A DNA stretch of 64,000 nt. It comes from CAYQTL01 sp964420405 (GTDB lineage: Bacteria > Acidobacteriota > Thermoanaerobaculia > Thermoanaerobaculales > Sulfomarinibacteraceae). The notes under the pieces are model-generated. The model saw only the letters and a program-made list of their open reading frames with translations, was not told where the DNA came from and did not search any database. Position 1 is the stretch's first letter; each line of letters starts with the position of its first letter. Positions 24,163 through 33,178 of this stretch are shown here, one piece after another. The DNA lies in contig CAYQTL010000016.1 in the NCBI GenBank assembly GCA_964420405.1, positions 1 through 64,000 of the forward strand, written 5' to 3'. A program made the position numbers and the translations under genes.

Positions 24163-25983
24163 TCAGTACCCGAGCACGAGAGGGGTCACCAACAGGGTAA
24201 CGAGCCAGGTAAGCACGACCAGTGGCATGCCGATCTTGAGGAAGTCCGCGAACCGGTAGCCCCCCGGCTCGACCACCAGCGTCACCACCGGCGTCGACAC
24301 GGGAGTCATGAACGCGGCCGAGGCCGCGATCGCGACGGTCATGGCGAACACGTACGGATCAACCCCCATGACGCGCGCGGCCTCGATCGCGATCGGCGCC
24401 ACCAGCACCGCGGTGGCGGTGTTCGACAGGAACAGCCCGAGCCCGGCGGCGAGGACGAACAGCGCGGTGAGCATCACCCCCGGCCCGGCCGAGCCGAACG
24501 TGGCGACCAGACCGTTGACGATCAGCGCGACGCCCCCGGTCTGCTCGAGAGCCGTCGCAACCGGGAGGATGCCCGCGATCAGCACCAGCGAGCTCCAGTG
24601 CATCGACCGGTACGCGTCGTCGAGGGTCAGGCAGCCGGCGAGGATCACCACCAATGCCGCGATCAGCACCGCCACCACCACCGGCACCAGCTTGAGCGCG
24701 GACAGCACGACCATGCCCACCAGCGCGACGATCGCCCACGGAGCGCGGCGGCGTGCCGGGGCCACCTCGTCGATCTCGATGGGCAGGGCGAGCACGACGA
24801 AGTCGTGGGTCGCGGACTGCAGCCCGGCGAGGCGCTCCCAGGGGCCGACGACCAGCAGGGCATCGCCCGCCTCGAGGGGAAGGTCGACGACATCCCGGAA
24901 GGTCTCACCCTTGCGTCGCACCCCCATCACCAGGACGTCGAACCGGGTGCGGAGCCCGGACTCCCGGATCGTGCGGTTCAGCAGCCTCGACTCGGGGTGG
25001 ACGAGCACCTCGGCGACGCCGATCTCGCGCAGCCACACCTCGGTGTGACGGTCCTCGAGCGGAAGCTCGCGCAGGCCGAAGGCCTCGACCATCGGTCCGA
25101 CGCCGTCACCGGCCGAGAGCACGACCAGCACGTCGCCGCCTTGGATCAGGGTCTCCGGAATCGGGACGAAGGTCGAGGTCCTCCGCAGACGGTCGGTGCG
25201 CTCGATCATCACCACCCGGCCACCGAACCGCGTCGCAACCCGAGCGCCGGCCAACGACTCGCCGACCAGCGACGAGCCTTCGGGAACCCCCAGACGGCGG
25301 ACGCGCCCCTCGACCTCGAAGCCGGCGAGCAGATCGCGCACGCCGCGCCCGCCGGGGTCGTCGCCCGCGACGTGGTCCGGCAGCAGGCGGCGGCCGATGA
25401 CCACCATGTACACGACCGCGACCAACAGCACCGCGGCCCCGATCGGCGTGAACGAGAAGAACCCGAAGGGCGAGTACCCCTCGCGGTCGAGCTCGGCCGC
25501 CACCACGAGATTGGGCGTCGTGCCGATGAGCGTCATCATCCCGCTGATCAGGGCGGCGAACGACATCGGCAGCAGCAGCCGCGAGGCCGCCACCTTCGCC
25601 TCCCGGCTCAGGGTCAGGGTGACCGGGATCAGGATCGCCACCACCGCGGTCGAGCTCATCACGCTGCCGAGCACCGCTGCGACGACCATCAGCAGGACCA
25701 TCAGCCGGATCTCGCCGGTGCCGCCGACCCGCAGCATCCAGGCGCCGATCGCATGGGCCACCCCGGTGCGGGTGAGAGCCTCGCCGAGGACGAGCAGCCC
25801 GGCGACGAGGATGACCACCGGGTCGCCGAACCCCGACACCGCCTCCGCCGGAGTCAGCACGCCGCTCACGGCGAGTGCGAGCAGGACCCCGAGCGCCACC
25901 AGGTCGAGCCGCACCCGACCGCTCGCGAAAAGCAGGCTGGCGACGCCGATCAGGACGAAGACGAAAAGAGTGTCCGCGGCCAT
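24163..25983 (-). CDS. SLC13/DASS-family transporter with two RCK-C (TrkA-C) domains
   Basis: This 606-residue protein has an N-terminal membrane half (~1-195) with the family block MMTLIGTTPNLVV. A cytoplasmic insert of about 200 residues holds two TrkA-C-like domains (one beginning near GVPEGSSLVGESLAG). A C-terminal membrane half contains the second hairpin region (FLSNTATAVLVAPIAIEAA). Members move divalent anions such as sulfate or dicarboxylates with sodium. The RCK-C insert is common in the bacterial subgroup, and its ligand is unknown. Confidence 0.9.
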   Translation of the reverse strand: MAADTLFVFVLIGVASLLFASGRVRLDLVALGVLLALAVSGVLTPAEAVSGFGDPVVILVAGLLVLGEALTRTGVAHAIGAWMLRVGGTGEIRLMVLLMVVAAVLGSVMSSTAVVAILIPVTLTLSREAKVAASRLLLPMSFAALISGMMTLIGTTPNLVVAAELDREGYSPFGFFSFTPIGAAVLLVAVVYMVVIGRRLLPDHVAGDDPGGRGVRDLLAGFEVEGRVRRLGVPEGSSLVGESLAGARVATRFGGRVVMIERTDRLRRTSTFVPIPETLIQGGDVLVVLSAGDGVGPMVEAFGLRELPLEDRHTEVWLREIGVAEVLVHPESRLLNRTIRESGLRTRFDVLVMGVRRKGETFRDVVDLPLEAGDALLVVGPWERLAGLQSATHDFVVLALPIEIDEVAPARRRAPWAIVALVGMVVLSALKLVPVVVAVLIAALVVILAGCLTLDDAYRSMHWSSLVLIAGILPVATALEQTGGVALIVNGLVATFGSAGPGVMLTALFVLAAGLGLFLSNTATAVLVAPIAIEAARVMGVDPYVFAMTVAIAASAAFMTPVSTPVVTLVVEPGGYRFADFLKIGMPLVVLTWLVTLLVTPLVLGY

Positions 25984-26019
25984 CGCCCGATCACGTCCCG
26001 CGCGCGCGACGCGGGTGGG

Positions 26020-26568
26020 TCATGACACCACCACGTCCCATTCGCCGGTATCGCCGGTCTCGAAGCCGTCGGGGACGATGACAGCAGCTGGGAGGTGGAC
26101 GACGAAGTTCTCGTCGGCGGCGAAGCCGAAGCCGCCCCAACCGGTGATCCAGCGACCATCCGACGGGATGCCGGAGTCGAAGTGGAAGCGGTATCCGGAC
26201 GGAACGGTCACGCCGACCTGGTCGAGGTAGTCGGCCAGGGCCACGGTGCCGACGCCCTCCAGCCAGATGAAGGCCGTGCCGAACGTGGCGGGAACTCCCC
26301 AGGCCCAGGTGCCCCCGACAATCGTCGAGCCCGACGCCGTGATGCCGGCGCCAGCCACGTTCTGCTCGCCGCCGACCGCCAGGCTGGGAATCGCCTCGTA
26401 GAGGTCCTGGAGGGTGTCGTAACGGTAGGTCATTCCCGGATTGACGAAATCGCCGTATCCGATGCCGGTGACGTAGGCACCGTTGTCGGAGACCGCCAAC
26501 GCCTCCTGGGCCGGAACGGTCCCCATGAGAACCGCGCCGATGATCAGTGCTGCCGTGTCGACACCCAT
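26020..26568 (-). CDS. secreted HAF-repeat-like protein with C-terminal DGFETGD tag
   Basis: This 182-residue protein has a signal peptide (AALIIGAVLMGTVPAQEALA). The body has motifs of HAF-type extracellular repeats, for example AFIWLEGVGTVALADYL followed by SGIPSDGRWITGWG and ENFVVHLP. It is short compared with typical multi-repeat members and looks like the last repeat(s) of such a propeller. It ends VPDGFETGDTGEWDV, a version of the tag seen on the C25 peptidase. Surface or extracellular location is expected; function unknown. Confidence 0.7.
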   Translation of the reverse strand: MGVDTAALIIGAVLMGTVPAQEALAVSDNGAYVTGIGYGDFVNPGMTYRYDTLQDLYEAIPSLAVGGEQNVAGAGITASGSTIVGGTWAWGVPATFGTAFIWLEGVGTVALADYLDQVGVTVPSGYRFHFDSGIPSDGRWITGWGGFGFAADENFVVHLPAAVIVPDGFETGDTGEWDVVVS

Positions 26569-26999
26569 CGTCTTCGTCCTTTCCCGAGGTCGTCCACGGA
26601 ATCGCCGGAAGCGCCGATTCGAGGAGGACCGGACAGCGCCTCGGCCACGTCGTGCCCGGCCGGGTTGCGCCCGGGTTCGGTTGGTGCTGGAGTCTCCCCG
26701 GTACGCCGAGCGACAGAGATCTCGCCCACAACGCCGGGTGCGAACGGCTTCGTGACAGGACACGGGCCCGCTACTCGATCGGGAAGCTCTGCAGCTCGAC
26801 CGGGACCATGCCGGCCGTCTGCAACTCGTCTGGCGGCCGCCGGGTGGCCAGGCCCGGTCGAGACCGGGCGACGAGCGTCCGCAACCGTCGGCGGTTCTCA
26901 CTCCCTCGAGCAGGGCGCTCATGGGATCACGATAGCCACGGTGCATCGCCGTGTATTCAAAGGGTTATCAAAGAGTCTTCAAGGTCGTCGGCGGCGGTT
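26569..26999 (-). other. intergenic region with a possible gene remnant
   Basis: These 431 bases lie between two minus-strand genes. A minus-strand frame from about 26926 to 26771 ends ELQTAGMVPVELQSFPIE and looks like the C-terminus of some protein, but it has no start codon and I recognise no family. A short hairpin (CACGG/CCGTG, about 26938-26954) downstream of the DUF481 gene lacks a T-run and is at best a weak terminator. Confidence 0.3.
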
Positions 27000-28100
27000 T
27001 CAGAAGCTCCAGCCGAGGCCGAAGACCAGCCGGTAGTCGTCCTGCTTCGGGACGGTTCCGTCCTCGAGGGGCCGCGGGTCCTGGATCCGGTCCCAGACCC
27101 ACGCCACGTTGGCGTCGAGCTCACCGACGAGGTCGAAGCTGACCCCGGTGTCGAGGTGGTGGTTGTAGGTCCCGTTTCGTTCGCTGGTGAAGTAGGCGTT
27201 GTAGTCGACGTAGAGGTCGATGTCGGCCGTGAGCTCGTGGTCGAGCCGGGTGCCGATCCTCAGGGCCGCACTGTCCGACGTGTCGTCCTCGGCCTCGCCG
27301 ACGCTGACGAACTGCGTCGATTGCCAGGCGGGACCGGCCGACGCTCGCCACGATGTCTTCGAGGTGTCGACGAGCTCGTACCCGAGGCCCGCGGTCACGG
27401 TCCATCGGTTCTGGATGTTCTGGAAGCGGTCCCGGAACCACTCCGCGCCGACAACGTTGACGAACAGCCTCCGGGTCAGGAACAGGTCCCACCCGAGGTT
27501 GACACGTTGGTTGTTGGACGTCGTCTCGGAGTCGATCTCGGTGATGGTGCCGAGGTAGTCGAAGCCGAACCGGTTGCGCACCGCCCGGCGTTGGGCTCCC
27601 AGGCGCGCCGTGTAATCGACCTGGTCGGTGTTGCCGCTACGGATGTTGCCCCCGAACGTGACGCTGGCCGACCAGAAGTTGATCTCTCTGCGCTCGCCGG
27701 CGACGAGGGTCAGGATCTCCTGACGCGGGAACTCGACAACTCCGGCCTCGGTGGTGACGCGGACCGTCGAACCATCCAGGTGCAGCCGGCCGATCACCGA
27801 CTCCCTCCGGTCGAATCCCACCTGCACCACCCGGGACGAGCGGATCTCCTGGAGATCACCGAACGCGAGCTTGAGCCCTCCGAGCTCGTCGGAGTCGAAC
27901 TCGAGCTCGTCGTCGTACATGGAGATGATCTCGCCCTTGAGCCACTCGCCTGACCCCAGACGGACCCAGTCGAAGTCGCTGGGCATCCCCTCCGGCGCCA
28001 CGGGCTGCCAGGTCTCGGGCCGGTCCTGCGCACCGGCGGTCACGGTGATGGCCGCCAACGCGAGGCAGACGAACAGCTGGGAACAACGTCGCATCTTCAT
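27000..28100 (-). CDS. DUF481-family outer-membrane beta-barrel protein
   Basis: This 366-residue protein starts at ATG 28100 with GGAGG four bases upstream. After a signal peptide (LFVCLALAAITVTAGA), residues ~35-135 form a small beta domain that includes WLKGEIISMYDDELEFDS. The DUF481 barrel follows, with the characteristic SVTFGGNIRSGNTDQVDYTA and LVFGLGWSF at the C-terminus. DUF481 proteins (YdiY-like) are outer-membrane proteins of unknown substrate. The aromatic terminal residue fits outer-membrane assembly. Confidence 0.88.
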   Translation of the reverse strand: MKMRRCSQLFVCLALAAITVTAGAQDRPETWQPVAPEGMPSDFDWVRLGSGEWLKGEIISMYDDELEFDSDELGGLKLAFGDLQEIRSSRVVQVGFDRRESVIGRLHLDGSTVRVTTEAGVVEFPRQEILTLVAGERREINFWSASVTFGGNIRSGNTDQVDYTARLGAQRRAVRNRFGFDYLGTITEIDSETTSNNQRVNLGWDLFLTRRLFVNVVGAEWFRDRFQNIQNRWTVTAGLGYELVDTSKTSWRASAGPAWQSTQFVSVGEAEDDTSDSAALRIGTRLDHELTADIDLYVDYNAYFTSERNGTYNHHLDTGVSFDLVGELDANVAWVWDRIQDPRPLEDGTVPKQDDYRLVFGLGWSF

Positions 28101-29009
28101 GGACCTCCAGGCATCAGGTACCGAGGTGCAACACGGCCCGGCGCCACGGTCGGGAACAGGAAGTTCCTTTCGTACTGCCGGCAGTCTACCAACGATCTCG
28201 ACCGCGCCAGTGGGACCGGTCCGGTAGGCACGGCGAGATGGGAGCGGGCACACGCGCCATCTGTCGGGCGTGGCACCCCAGGTTCACCCGCCGATAGCGC
28301 TCGCGGTCGGGCTCGGAGTAGGCGACCCAGACGCGCAGGTGCTGGGCGACGAGATCTTCGAGTGCCGCGCCTTCGACCCCCTCGGCACGGTCCAGCGGCC
28401 AGGCTGGCCGCAGTGAGCTGCAACGCCCGTTCATGCGCCCGGATCGGCCGGCGGACGACGGTGCAACGGCGCGCCGGGGCCGTACGAGGATCCAGGCTCA
28501 ACGAGCTCGCCGCCGCTGGCCGCGACGTCGAGCCGGCCCTGCTCTCGACCTGATGACATGCGCAGCCACCGGTCGGCCAGCACTGGTCCCGCGCGCCAGT
28601 GCATGACGCGAATCGCTGCCCCAGCGAATGCGACGACGTTGCCCGCGGCAACACCCGCCGGCCACCCGACCTGCTGTCGCGTCCCGACGCGGTCCCGCCA
28701 CGCTGAGGCGGCACGGGTCAGGTAGTTCGGGAAGACGAAGGTCGAGCCGCGCGTGGTCAGGACGAAACCGTGATCAGCGTGCTGCTCCCGGTCACCGCGT
28801 CCGATGCAGACGACGGCGCCTCGCTCAGCACCGGCATCGAGCGCGGCATCACCTGAGACGGAGCCGAGTCGCCAACCACGCGGCCGGTGCGCGCCGTCCG
28901 GGCCGCCATCGCCCCCGTCCCACTCACCGCGGCCACGGAGCTCGAGCGGCACCCGGCCCAGCACGCTACAATGGCTCTTCAGCACCATCAGCGACATCGG
29001 AGGGTTGAG
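28101..29009. other. long spacer with degenerate reading frames, no confident gene
   Basis: This 909-bp region separates the DUF481 and DoxX genes. Minus-strand frames include one at 28186-28434 (82 codons, LVAQHLRVWVAYSEPDRERY) and one across about 28430-28860 (FVFPNYLTRAASAWRDRVG). These read better than chance in places but lack clear starts, ribosome sites and recognisable domains. They may be fragments of decayed genes. A -10-like TACAAT at 28967-28972 and a GGAGG site precede DoxX. Confidence 0.3.
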
Positions 29010-29372
29010 ATGGAAACCATCAGGACCGTCCTGCAGATCGTGATCGCACTCGGGATCTTCAATGTCTGGCTCCTGCGCTTCGGCACGTCGACCGGCTGGC
29101 GCGGGGGAGCCGCGAGCAGCATGAAGGAGGAGTTCGCCGTCTACGGGCTTCCGACCTGGTTCATGTGGCTCGTCGGTGCGCTGAAGCTGCTGTTCGCCGT
29201 CATGCTGATCGCGGGCATCTGGCTGCCGTCGCTCACGCTTCCGGCGGCGATCGGGCTCGGCGTGCTGATGCTCGGCGCCGTCGCGATGCACGTCAAGGTC
29301 AAGGACCCGGCGAAGAAGTCCCTGCCCGCCGCCACGATGCTCGTGCTGTGCGTGCTCGTCGTCGTGCTCTGA
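29010..29372 (+). CDS. DoxX-family small membrane protein
   Basis: This 120-residue protein has four predicted membrane helices, for example TVLQIVIALGIFNVWLL and LVGALKLLFAVMLIAGIWLP. The DoxX-like block MWLVGALKLLFA is followed by LGAVAMHVKVKDP. The ATG follows GGAGG by seven bases. The family includes subunits linked to quinone or thiosulfate oxidation and unspecific membrane proteins, so function is uncertain. It appears monocistronic. Confidence 0.8.
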   Translation: METIRTVLQIVIALGIFNVWLLRFGTSTGWRGGAASSMKEEFAVYGLPTWFMWLVGALKLLFAVMLIAGIWLPSLTLPAAIGLGVLMLGAVAMHVKVKDPAKKSLPAATMLVLCVLVVVL

Positions 29373-29441
29373 GGCTGTCCGGACCCTATCGGGTGCAGCC
29401 GCCCCGGTTGCGGACCGAACGAATCAGGCGACCGCGCGTGG

Positions 29442-29936
29442 TCACCACCCCCACGATCCCGGCCCACCCTTGAACGGGCCGACGATGTCGTCCGTCACCC
29501 AGCCGCCGTAGAAGCCGCCGGGCTGCGGTCGGGCGACCTCGCCGCCGACCGTGCACCGGTCGAAGGCGTGGCAGTAGAACGCGACGTGGCCGGCGATCGC
29601 CCCGAAGCCCGCACTGGGCTCCGGGTACGACCAGGCGACGGCCTCGAGGACCCGGTCGCCGACGCGGACGTCGAGGTACGCCGCCCGGCCCTTCCACTCG
29701 CAGTACGACGACCGGCCGTTCGGCTCGAGACGGGCCCGCACGTCCTCGCGAGGGATGTAGTACACGGGCGGGTGGCTGGTCTCGAGCACCCGCTGTGCGC
29801 GGTCCGTGTCGGCGACGACGGTCCCGTCGAGCTCGATCCGGACGCGGCGGCCCTCCGGCTCGACACGGGGCGGGCGGGGGTAGCTCCAGACCGACTCCTG
29901 GCCGGGGCGGGTCGGATGGGGCTCCGGTCGACGCAT
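29442..29936 (-). CDS. DUF427-family protein
   Basis: This 164-residue soluble protein starts at ATG 29936 after GGAGGA. It carries the DUF427 signature blocks VVADTDRAQRVLETSHPPVYYIP, split here as DTDRAQRVLETSHPPVYY then REDV, and SYCEWKGRAAYLDV, and ends near HVAFYCHAFDRCTV. DUF427 is a small beta-rich domain of unknown function found widely in bacteria and fungi. It is convergent with DoxX. Confidence 0.88.
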   Translation of the reverse strand: MRRPEPHPTRPGQESVWSYPRPPRVEPEGRRVRIELDGTVVADTDRAQRVLETSHPPVYYIPREDVRARLEPNGRSSYCEWKGRAAYLDVRVGDRVLEAVAWSYPEPSAGFGAIAGHVAFYCHAFDRCTVGGEVARPQPGGFYGGWVTDDIVGPFKGGPGSWGW

Positions 29937-30242
29937 GGCGGTCCTCCGTCGGGCCCGCCGGTCGCCCGAGGCGGCCGCGGGCACCGTGCCCCGGGAACGG
30001 CGTCGGGCTGAGGGAGCATTCCTGGAGCAGCGATAGCGATCAGCACCCCACCCGCGCTGCCCGGAAGACACCGTCGGAGGCGCCACCGTCGGACAGGGCG
30101 ATGCACTGCCGGGAGCGGCAGCGATCAGCGTCAGGGGCAGTGGACAGGGACAGCGGTGAGACCGCGCGCCCGGCGCGTCGCCACCCGGACCCGGTCCCCG
30201 CCGCCCGTCGCCCGGATCCCGCCGCCGCCTCGGCCCACGGCC
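29937..30242. other. intergenic low-complexity spacer
   Basis: These 306 bases hold no supported gene. They contain imperfect inverted stretches built on GGGACAG/CTGTCCC-like and CGGCAGCG words that recur in the spacer at 18130-18400. I see no terminator with a T-run. Confidence 0.35.
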
Positions 30243-33035
30243 TCAGGGGTTGTAGTCCGCCAGCAGGACGAACGTCCCGTCGCCGCTCGGGGTCCGGCTG
30301 GTGTCGTAGTAGGAGTGCACGGCGAGGAAGCAGGGCGGGTTGAGCCGCCCGACCGCGTCGCGGCAGCACAGCTCCACCTCGACCCACAGCTCCCGGGTGC
30401 CGACGAGCTCGTCGGGAAGTCGCCCGGTGAAGTCGCAGTACACGTCTCCCGGCCCGGAGCTCCAGTCACAGGAGGCCAGGACGTGCCAGGTCGCGCCGTC
30501 GTTCGACGCCCGGACCTCGGTCGCGCCGGAGACCCCGTCCTCGAGGTACCGGCCCCGGTTGTCGACCTTCAGGTAGGCCGACAGCAGGGGCCGAGGAAAG
30601 TCGAACCGGTAGGTGACGATCCCGGGTGGGTTCGCGCCCGAGCAGTCGTCGTCGTAGCCGCCCTGGACCCAGGCGTACAGCTCCTCGTCGTAGGAGTCGT
30701 GCGCGAGGACCGCGTTGCGGGTGCTGACGATGTACTGCTGCGCCTCCGGGGTCGTCGGGTCCCAGTAGCGGTAGTCGAAGTCCCACACGTCCGCGAGCGG
30801 TGGCCCGACCACGTAGGTGAGCTCCCCGTCGCAGTCCGGGCTGAAGGTGACGGTGATCAGTCGGCCTCCCTCCTCGAGCACGACCTCCCCTCCGATCGGG
30901 TAGTCCGGACAGATCGCGGTGTCGATCTCGACCCAACCGTTCATCACCGCCGTCCTCTTGAGGAGTGCATCGGCGCCGACGACATCGATGCTCCCCACGA
31001 CGGTGCCGTCGGGACGCACGCCAACGTCAACCGAGGCGGTGATGACAACAACCGTCGGCGGCTCACCGTCGACGAGCAGGTCGCTCCGGTCGAGCACCAG
31101 CTGGCCGCGAATGCCGCCGGGATCGATGGCGAGACCCGAGAGGTCCCACGTTTCGACGCCGGAGAGGAGCTCACCGCCGGCGTCGTACCCCGAGCCGTAG
31201 TCGTGGGTCACCGTCTGCCCGGCCGCGGTCGCCAGATCGGGTCGCGCCGCCACGAGGGCGGCGACGAGACCGTCGACGCCCTGGCCCTGGGCCGCGGACA
31301 CGGCGCCCTCGATGCCGGCGAACGCACCGGCGTCGACGAGCGTGCCGACGTCGTCGAGCAGGCCCACCGTCGTGGCGCTGGCGATCCGCGGAGCGGCCAT
31401 CCCGACCGGGTCGCCGGTCACGTTGTCGACGACCGACGCCAGAGAAAAGAAGGCGCCGCCCTCGGTGGTCGTGCGGACCACGACGTAGCCGTCGGCCACG
31501 CTCTCCGCGGTCACCCGTTCGAAGACCCGGTCGATCTGGGCGTACTCGAACGGCGCCAGCGGCTTCGTCACCCGACCGAGGTAGCTCCCGTCCCCGCCGT
31601 ACAGGTCGACCTCGACGTCGATACCCACGGCGGACGCGCTGACCAGGACCAGGTTCGTGCGGAAACCGATCGTGGCCGGCCGATTGTGGGTGAGCTGGAT
31701 CAGGCGCCCCTCGTCGCCGAAGTGGACCGCACCGTCCTCGACCCGCACGCCAGGTATGAACTGCCCGAAGGTCGCACCCTCCGGCAGGTCGAGGGCGTTG
31801 CCCGCGCCGAGCAGGTTGAAGGTCCGGCTGGTGACCACCACCTCACCGCCCTCCGGCGTGACTCGCAACGCCGCCGCGCCCTCGCTGACGCCGAAGACCG
31901 TCAGCAGCACGTCGGCGAACCGCCGGCTCTCGCCGGGCCGGAGGATGAACGCGCCGGACCGCGGCGCAGGGTTGGCGACCCCGCGCTCGAGCAGCTCGAC
32001 GGTGATCCCGATCGCGCTCGTGCCCGGGTTGTGAACCTCCAGGTCGGTCCGCCAGTCGGTGTCCGCCGCTCCGGCAACGTGGGCTGCAGCGACGACGTAC
32101 ACCGGCGCCGCACTGCGGCCGACCCGCTCGGCCATGATCGCGACCGGATCGCCGGTGAGGTTGTCGACCACCGACGCGTACGCGAAGAACGCCCCGCGCC
32201 CGCTCGTCGTCCGGACAACGACGTAGCCGTCCGCGACATCGCTCCCCGTGACGTGGGCGAACACCCTGTTGACCTGGCGGTACCCGTACGGCTCGAGACC
32301 CTGCGTAACCGTCCCGAGGAATGTTCCGTCCGCCGTGTACAGATCGGCCACCACCTGGATCGCCATGCCGGTCGCGTTGACGACACCGAGGTTGGTACGA
32401 GCACCGGAGGCGGAGTCGCTGCTGTGCGACAGCTGGATCAGGCGGGCCTCCTCGCCGAACCGGATCGCGTCGCCCTGGCCCGCCGCCGGAATGAACTGGC
32501 CGAAGGTCGCGCCGTCGGAGAGCAGGTTGTAGGTCCGGCTGGTGACCATGATCCTGCCTTCGGTCGGCTCGACCCGCAGCGCCGCGGAGCCGTCGACGCC
32601 GAACTCGGACGCCAGCACATCGCCGAGGCGCAGGCTCTCGCCGACGCCGAGCGTGAAGTCACGGCTCGCCGGAACGCTATTGTCCGCGTCGTGCTCGAGC
32701 AGGACCACCGCGAGGCTCGCCGGACCGTCCCCGAGGCAGTGCACCTCGACATCCGACCGCCAGTTGGTATCCTGCGCCCCCGCGACGTGCGCGGTCGCGA
32801 CGACGAACAGGTCCCCGCCATGGGACACCGGGCCACCGGCGATCTTGCCTGCTGGCAGAACGCAGCAGGCCATCGTGCACTTCGGCCCCCACACGGGGCA
32901 GTCCGGGCTCCACTCTCCCCCTTTCATCGTGCAGATGTCGTGCGCGTTACACCCGATCGATGCGAATGCCGTGAGGATCACCGCTCCGGTGAAAGCCCAC
33001 CAACCCACGTGCTTCGACCGCGCCGTCGTTCCCAT
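30243..33035 (-). CDS. large secreted protein with two ~230-residue tandem repeats
   Basis: This 930-residue protein starts at ATG 33035 after GGGGGAGG. An N-terminal hydrophobic segment (AFTGAVILTAFASIGC) is a signal peptide, possibly lipoprotein-type, followed by a Cys-rich stretch. Residues ~75-305 and ~310-550 are tandem copies of one domain. They share AHVAGAxDTxWR, VTSRTxNLL, GATFGQFIPG, RLIQLxH and VADGYVVVRTT. The C-terminal ~350 residues are different, with an acidic beta domain and several cysteines. Similar FGQF(V/I)PG domains occur in secreted proteins of Acidobacteriota. A surface or adhesive role is plausible but unproven. Confidence 0.75.
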   Translation of the reverse strand: MGTTARSKHVGWWAFTGAVILTAFASIGCNAHDICTMKGGEWSPDCPVWGPKCTMACCVLPAGKIAGGPVSHGGDLFVVATAHVAGAQDTNWRSDVEVHCLGDGPASLAVVLLEHDADNSVPASRDFTLGVGESLRLGDVLASEFGVDGSAALRVEPTEGRIMVTSRTYNLLSDGATFGQFIPAAGQGDAIRFGEEARLIQLSHSSDSASGARTNLGVVNATGMAIQVVADLYTADGTFLGTVTQGLEPYGYRQVNRVFAHVTGSDVADGYVVVRTTSGRGAFFAYASVVDNLTGDPVAIMAERVGRSAAPVYVVAAAHVAGAADTDWRTDLEVHNPGTSAIGITVELLERGVANPAPRSGAFILRPGESRRFADVLLTVFGVSEGAAALRVTPEGGEVVVTSRTFNLLGAGNALDLPEGATFGQFIPGVRVEDGAVHFGDEGRLIQLTHNRPATIGFRTNLVLVSASAVGIDVEVDLYGGDGSYLGRVTKPLAPFEYAQIDRVFERVTAESVADGYVVVRTTTEGGAFFSLASVVDNVTGDPVGMAAPRIASATTVGLLDDVGTLVDAGAFAGIEGAVSAAQGQGVDGLVAALVAARPDLATAAGQTVTHDYGSGYDAGGELLSGVETWDLSGLAIDPGGIRGQLVLDRSDLLVDGEPPTVVVITASVDVGVRPDGTVVGSIDVVGADALLKRTAVMNGWVEIDTAICPDYPIGGEVVLEEGGRLITVTFSPDCDGELTYVVGPPLADVWDFDYRYWDPTTPEAQQYIVSTRNAVLAHDSYDEELYAWVQGGYDDDCSGANPPGIVTYRFDFPRPLLSAYLKVDNRGRYLEDGVSGATEVRASNDGATWHVLASCDWSSGPGDVYCDFTGRLPDELVGTRELWVEVELCCRDAVGRLNPPCFLAVHSYYDTSRTPSGDGTFVLLADYNP

Positions 33036-33178
33036 CGACCGCCTCCCCCATGTTCCTCGCGGAGCTCGATTCAGAGTCTCATGTCAGCTACGAAGACGAG
33101 ATTCACCATGACTGTACCACGCTCTCCATGTGAGTCTCCTCGAGCCGACGGCCCACGCTATGATGCGGTCACGCAGAC

